Part shown: piece after piece, positions 61,438-64,000 of the stretch
Layout of the letters: every line of letters begins with the position of its first letter
Numbering within the stretch: the first letter of the stretch is position 1
Assembly (NCBI GenBank): GCA_963788585.1
Contig: CAWBHA010000003.1
Coordinates: forward strand, 806,001 to 870,000
Reading direction: 5' to 3'
Origin: Bog-473 sp963788585
GTDB lineage: Bacteria; Actinomycetota; Acidimicrobiia; Acidimicrobiales; RAAP-2
DNA: 64,000 nt
Translations under genes and position numbers: made by a program
The notes under the pieces: generated by a model
Database searches by the model: none
What the model was told of the DNA's origin: nothing
The model's input: only the letters and a program-made list of their open reading frames with translations

Positions 61438-63003
61438 GTGACCCCTGCGGACGGACCCGGACCCACGGGCACGACGGGAACGACGGGCACGACGGGAACG
61501 GGGGCCGATCCCGTCGCCCTGCGCAGCGCACGGGGACACTGGATCCTCACCGCCACCGTCCTCGGCTCGGGGATCGCGGGACTCGATGCGACTGTCGTCG
61601 GCATCGCGCTCCCCTCCATCAGCCGCACGTTCCACGGCTCCATCGGCACGCTGCAGTGGGTCGTCACCGGCTACTCGCTCACCCTGGCCGCCTTCCTCCT
61701 TCTGGGTGGTTCCCTGGGCGACCGCTTCGGACGCAAACGCGTCTTCTCGATCGGCGTCGCCTGGTTCGCCCTGGCGTCCGCCGCCTGCGGACTGGCCCCG
61801 ACCTCGACGATCCTCATCGGCGCCCGGGTCGTGCAGGGCATCGGCGGCGCGCTCCTCGTACCCGGCAGCCTCGCCATCATCCAGGCGTCGTTCCGTCCCG
61901 AGGACCGCTCCCGCGCCATCGGCGCCTGGTCCGGCTTGGGTGGCGTCGCCACGGCCGCCGGCCCGCTGGTGGGCGGCTACCTCATCGACGCCGCGTCGTG
62001 GCGATGGGTCTTCTTCATCAACCTGCCGGTGGCCGTCTTCGTGCTGGTGATCACGAAGCGGCACGTGCCCGAGACCCGCGACCCGACGCGCACGGGAGGG
62101 ATCGACGTGGCCGGGGCTGCGCTCGCCGTCGTGTTCCTCGCCGGCCTGACCGCTGCGCTCATCGAGGGTCCCGCCCGTGGCTGGACGAGCCCGTTGGTTT
62201 TGGCCAGCCTCGTCGTCACCGTCGTCGCGGGACCCGCCTTCCTCGTCCTCGAGTGGCGCAAGGCCAACCCCATGCTGCCGCTCCACCTGTTCCGCTCACA
62301 CCAGTTCAGCGGGGCCAACGCCGTCACCTTCACGGTCTACGGCGCGCTGGGCGGCGCGCTCTTCCTGCTCCCCGTCGAGCTGCAGATCGTCGAGCACTAC
62401 ACCCCACTCGACTCGGGCCTCGCCCTCCTGCCGGTGACGCTGATCATGCTGTGCTTCTCCGCACAGTCGGGGCAGCTGTCCGCCCGCATCGGCCCGCGTC
62501 TGCAGATGACACTCGGGCCCCTTCTCGTCGGCGCCGGCCTCGCCCTCCTCGCCCGTGCGGCCGACCCCGGGAGCTACTGGACCCAGGTGCTGCCGGCCGT
62601 CGCGCTCTTCGGCGCCGGCCTGGCCGTCAGCGTCGCCCCCCTCACCGCCACCGCCATGGGGGCGGCCCCGGCCGAGCACTCCGGCATCGCCTCGGCGGTC
62701 AACAACACCGTCGCGCGCGCGGCGGGGCTCATCGCGGTGGCCGTCCTGCCGCTGGCGGCCGGGCTCACGGGGCCCGAGGCCCTGAGCGCGGGCGATCTGG
62801 CCGGCGGCTTCCGCACGGCGATGTACATCTCCGGCGCCGTCGCGGCCATCGGGGGCCTGCTCGCCGCCCTCCTCATCCGCAACCCGGCGCGACCCCCGGC
62901 CGCCGTGGACGCAGCGGTGCCCGGTGCGTTCAGTTGCACGCTCAGCGCACCACCACTCCGGCCCGGCCCCGTCCCCGCCGCGGCCGGTGCCGGCGTCACG
63001 TGA
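61438..63003 (+). CDS. MFS transporter, DHA2 (14-TM) family
   Basis: 521 residues. After a Gly/Thr-rich tail come 14 hydrophobic segments. GLDATVVGIALPSISRTFHGSIGTLQWVVTGYSL, the motif A loop LGGSLGDRFGRKRVF, motif C region GLGGVATAAGPLVGGYLID and SWRWVFFINLPVAV are those of EmrB/QacA-type exporters. The substrate is unknown. GTG 61438 is the likely start. It is not closely related to the MFS at 25.5-27.3 kb (no MerR partner, different C-terminus). Confidence 0.9.
   Translation: MTPADGPGPTGTTGTTGTTGTGADPVALRSARGHWILTATVLGSGIAGLDATVVGIALPSISRTFHGSIGTLQWVVTGYSLTLAAFLLLGGSLGDRFGRKRVFSIGVAWFALASAACGLAPTSTILIGARVVQGIGGALLVPGSLAIIQASFRPEDRSRAIGAWSGLGGVATAAGPLVGGYLIDAASWRWVFFINLPVAVFVLVITKRHVPETRDPTRTGGIDVAGAALAVVFLAGLTAALIEGPARGWTSPLVLASLVVTVVAGPAFLVLEWRKANPMLPLHLFRSHQFSGANAVTFTVYGALGGALFLLPVELQIVEHYTPLDSGLALLPVTLIMLCFSAQSGQLSARIGPRLQMTLGPLLVGAGLALLARAADPGSYWTQVLPAVALFGAGLAVSVAPLTATAMGAAPAEHSGIASAVNNTVARAAGLIAVAVLPLAAGLTGPEALSAGDLAGGFRTAMYISGAVAAIGGLLAALLIRNPARPPAAVDAAVPGAFSCTLSAPPLRPGPVPAAAGAGVT
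61465..61500 (+). repeat. Tandem 18-bp repeat in the MFS N-terminal tail
   Basis: ACGGGCACGACGGGAACG occurs twice in a row (61465-61482, 61483-61500) and encodes alternating Thr-Gly-Thr. It is prone to slippage and lies in a part of the protein that should tolerate length change. Confidence 0.85.
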
Positions 63004-63045
63004 CGCCAACGTGCGCGCCGGCCGCCGGTGGGCCAAGGTAGGCCC

Positions 63046-64000
63046 ATGCCCCGCCACGCGCAACCGGCGGCGGTCGAGGTCTTCGCCCCGGCGCCTCTGG
63101 GCCCACTCACCCTGCGCAACCGCATCATCAAGGCGGCCACCTTCGAGGGCGTGACCCCCGGCGGCCGCGTCAGTGACGACCTGGTCGCGTTCCACCGACG
63201 GGTGGCGGCCGGCGGCGCGGCCATGTCGACCGTCGCCTACCTCGCCGTCTCGCCCGAGGGCCGCACGGACCGCCACTGCCTGCTCCTCGACGACGACACC
63301 GTCCCGGGCCTGCGTCGCCTCACCGAGGCCGTCCACGCCGAGGGCGCTGCCGCGGCGGCGCAGATCGGCCACGCCGGGCCGGTCGCCAACGCGCGATCCA
63401 ACGGTGCGCCGGCCCTCTCGCCGTCCGGCGGCCTCACGCCGATGGGCTCGCGCCTGCGCGCCGTCGACGCCGCCGGCATCGAACGCATCACCGAGGACTA
63501 CAGGCAGGCCGCCCGGCGCGCCGTCGAGGCGGGCTTCGACAGCATCGAGGTCCACGTCGGCCACAACTACCTCCTCAGTGCCTTCCTGAGCCCCAAGCTC
63601 AACCGCCGCGACGACCAGTTCGGCGGATCGGTGGAGAACCGGGCCCGCTTCGCCCGCGCCGTCCTGCGCACCGTGCGCGACGAGGTGGGACCCGGAACGG
63701 CGGTCACGGCGAAGCTGAACATGGCCGACGGCGTGGCCGGCGGCCTGTGGCTCGATGAGAGCGTCGAGGTCGCGACGCTCTTCGAGTCCGACGCCACCCT
63801 CGATGCGCTCGAGCTCACCGGGGGAAGCTCGCTCGCCAATCCCATGTACCTCTTCCGCGGGGACGCGCCGCTGCAGGAGTTCAGAGCCACGTTGCCGCCG
63901 GCGGCGCGGCTGGGCTTCCGCGTGCTGGGAAAGCGCTTCCTGCGCGCCTACCCGTACGAGGAGGCGTTCTTCCTCCCCTACGCGCGCCAGTTCCAGCGCG
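63046..64000 (+). CDS. Old yellow enzyme-family NADH:flavin oxidoreductase (3' truncated)
   Basis: The frame stays open to the window end, giving 318 residues of an FMN-dependent TIM-barrel enzyme. Motifs are LGPLTLRNRIIKAATFEGVT, AAAAQIGHAGPVAN, the barrel-core EDYRQAARRAVEAGFDSIEVHVGHNYLLSAFLSPKLNRRDDQFGGSVENRARF with the family RxDxxGGSxxNRxR pattern, and VTAKLNMADGVAGG. In place of the usual catalytic HxxH/HxxN the sequence is HVGHNYLL. It could be an enoate or 2,4-dienoyl-CoA reductase. ATG 63046 follows the MFS stop by 42 bp. Confidence 0.88.
   Translation, partial: MPRHAQPAAVEVFAPAPLGPLTLRNRIIKAATFEGVTPGGRVSDDLVAFHRRVAAGGAAMSTVAYLAVSPEGRTDRHCLLLDDDTVPGLRRLTEAVHAEGAAAAAQIGHAGPVANARSNGAPALSPSGGLTPMGSRLRAVDAAGIERITEDYRQAARRAVEAGFDSIEVHVGHNYLLSAFLSPKLNRRDDQFGGSVENRARFARAVLRTVRDEVGPGTAVTAKLNMADGVAGGLWLDESVEVATLFESDATLDALELTGGSSLANPMYLFRGDAPLQEFRATLPPAARLGFRVLGKRFLRAYPYEEAFFLPYARQFQR

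Noticed and set aside
59964..63041. A 1,025-codon plus-strand frame
   Set aside because: It covers the riboswitch region, the BtuF-like gene and the MFS gene in a wrong frame, and has Arg/Gly-rich shadow composition.

Overview
The window is high-GC actinobacterial DNA. It most resembles an uncultured member of Acidimicrobiia or a relative. The signs are a SenX3/RegX3-type two-component pair, cytochrome-oxidase heme genes beside an ABC exporter, a hybrid cyclase-ATPase-LuxR regulator, secreted proteins with GYWxVASDGGxFxFG repeats, many GTG starts, apparently leaderless promoters and ATGA/GTGA gene overlaps. Many genes carry single-base frame breaks, including essential ones such as serS. I read most of these as sequencing or assembly indels rather than decay, and I give each broken gene its full reconstructed span.

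Layout. 1-9.3 kb is housekeeping: a histidine kinase (truncated by the window edge) and response regulator; a minus-strand operon serS - mycothiol-dependent isomerase-like gene - MBL hydrolase; a divergent ABC exporter; a TlpA-like thioredoxin; ctaB; ctaA; and tRNA-Glu. 9.4-13 kb holds a giant regulator preceded by a 24-bp palindrome. 13.3-16.8 kb holds a Tat-exported phospholipase C and a compact arsenic cluster (arsR divergent from arsI-aqpS-arsC) with a clear promoter and operator dyads. 17-22.3 kb holds a large secreted repeat protein and a GH5 glycosidase. 22.4-31.9 kb holds an FUSC membrane protein, a MerR/MFS pair, a Baeyer-Villiger-type monooxygenase, TetR, a crotonase and two poorly known proteins. 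tRNA-Asp and tRNA-Phe follow at 32.0-32.2 kb.

32.3-44.5 kb looks like accessory DNA: VOC proteins, amidohydrolase, TMEM175 channel, GT39, GH4, HIT, SnoaL-like, CMD-like, DUF1801, GYD and a methyltransferase. A 3' fragment of tRNA-Phe lies in direct orientation at 34.1 kb, which suggests past integration at the tRNA. 44-50 kb holds a Nudix hydrolase, two methyltransferases, small membrane and stress-type proteins, and a DUF4331 cluster. 50.0-53.7 kb is a sulfonate/taurine-type ABC transporter plus TauD dioxygenase behind a textbook promoter.

The most interesting region is 53.7-61.3 kb. A cobalamin riboswitch on the minus strand leads an operon of five tightly packed genes: a secreted alpha-barrel (terpene-cyclase-like, hence intrinsic-factor-like) protein fused to beta repeats, a membrane-anchored SCO2322-like protein with a Gly/Thr stalk, and EcfT, a fused double EcfA ATPase, and EcfS. 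A BtuF-like cobalamin-binding gene diverges from the same control region. I infer a vitamin B12 capture-and-uptake system that uses an extracellular, transcobalamin-like binder with an ECF transporter. The window ends with an MFS exporter and a truncated OYE-family flavin oxidoreductase.
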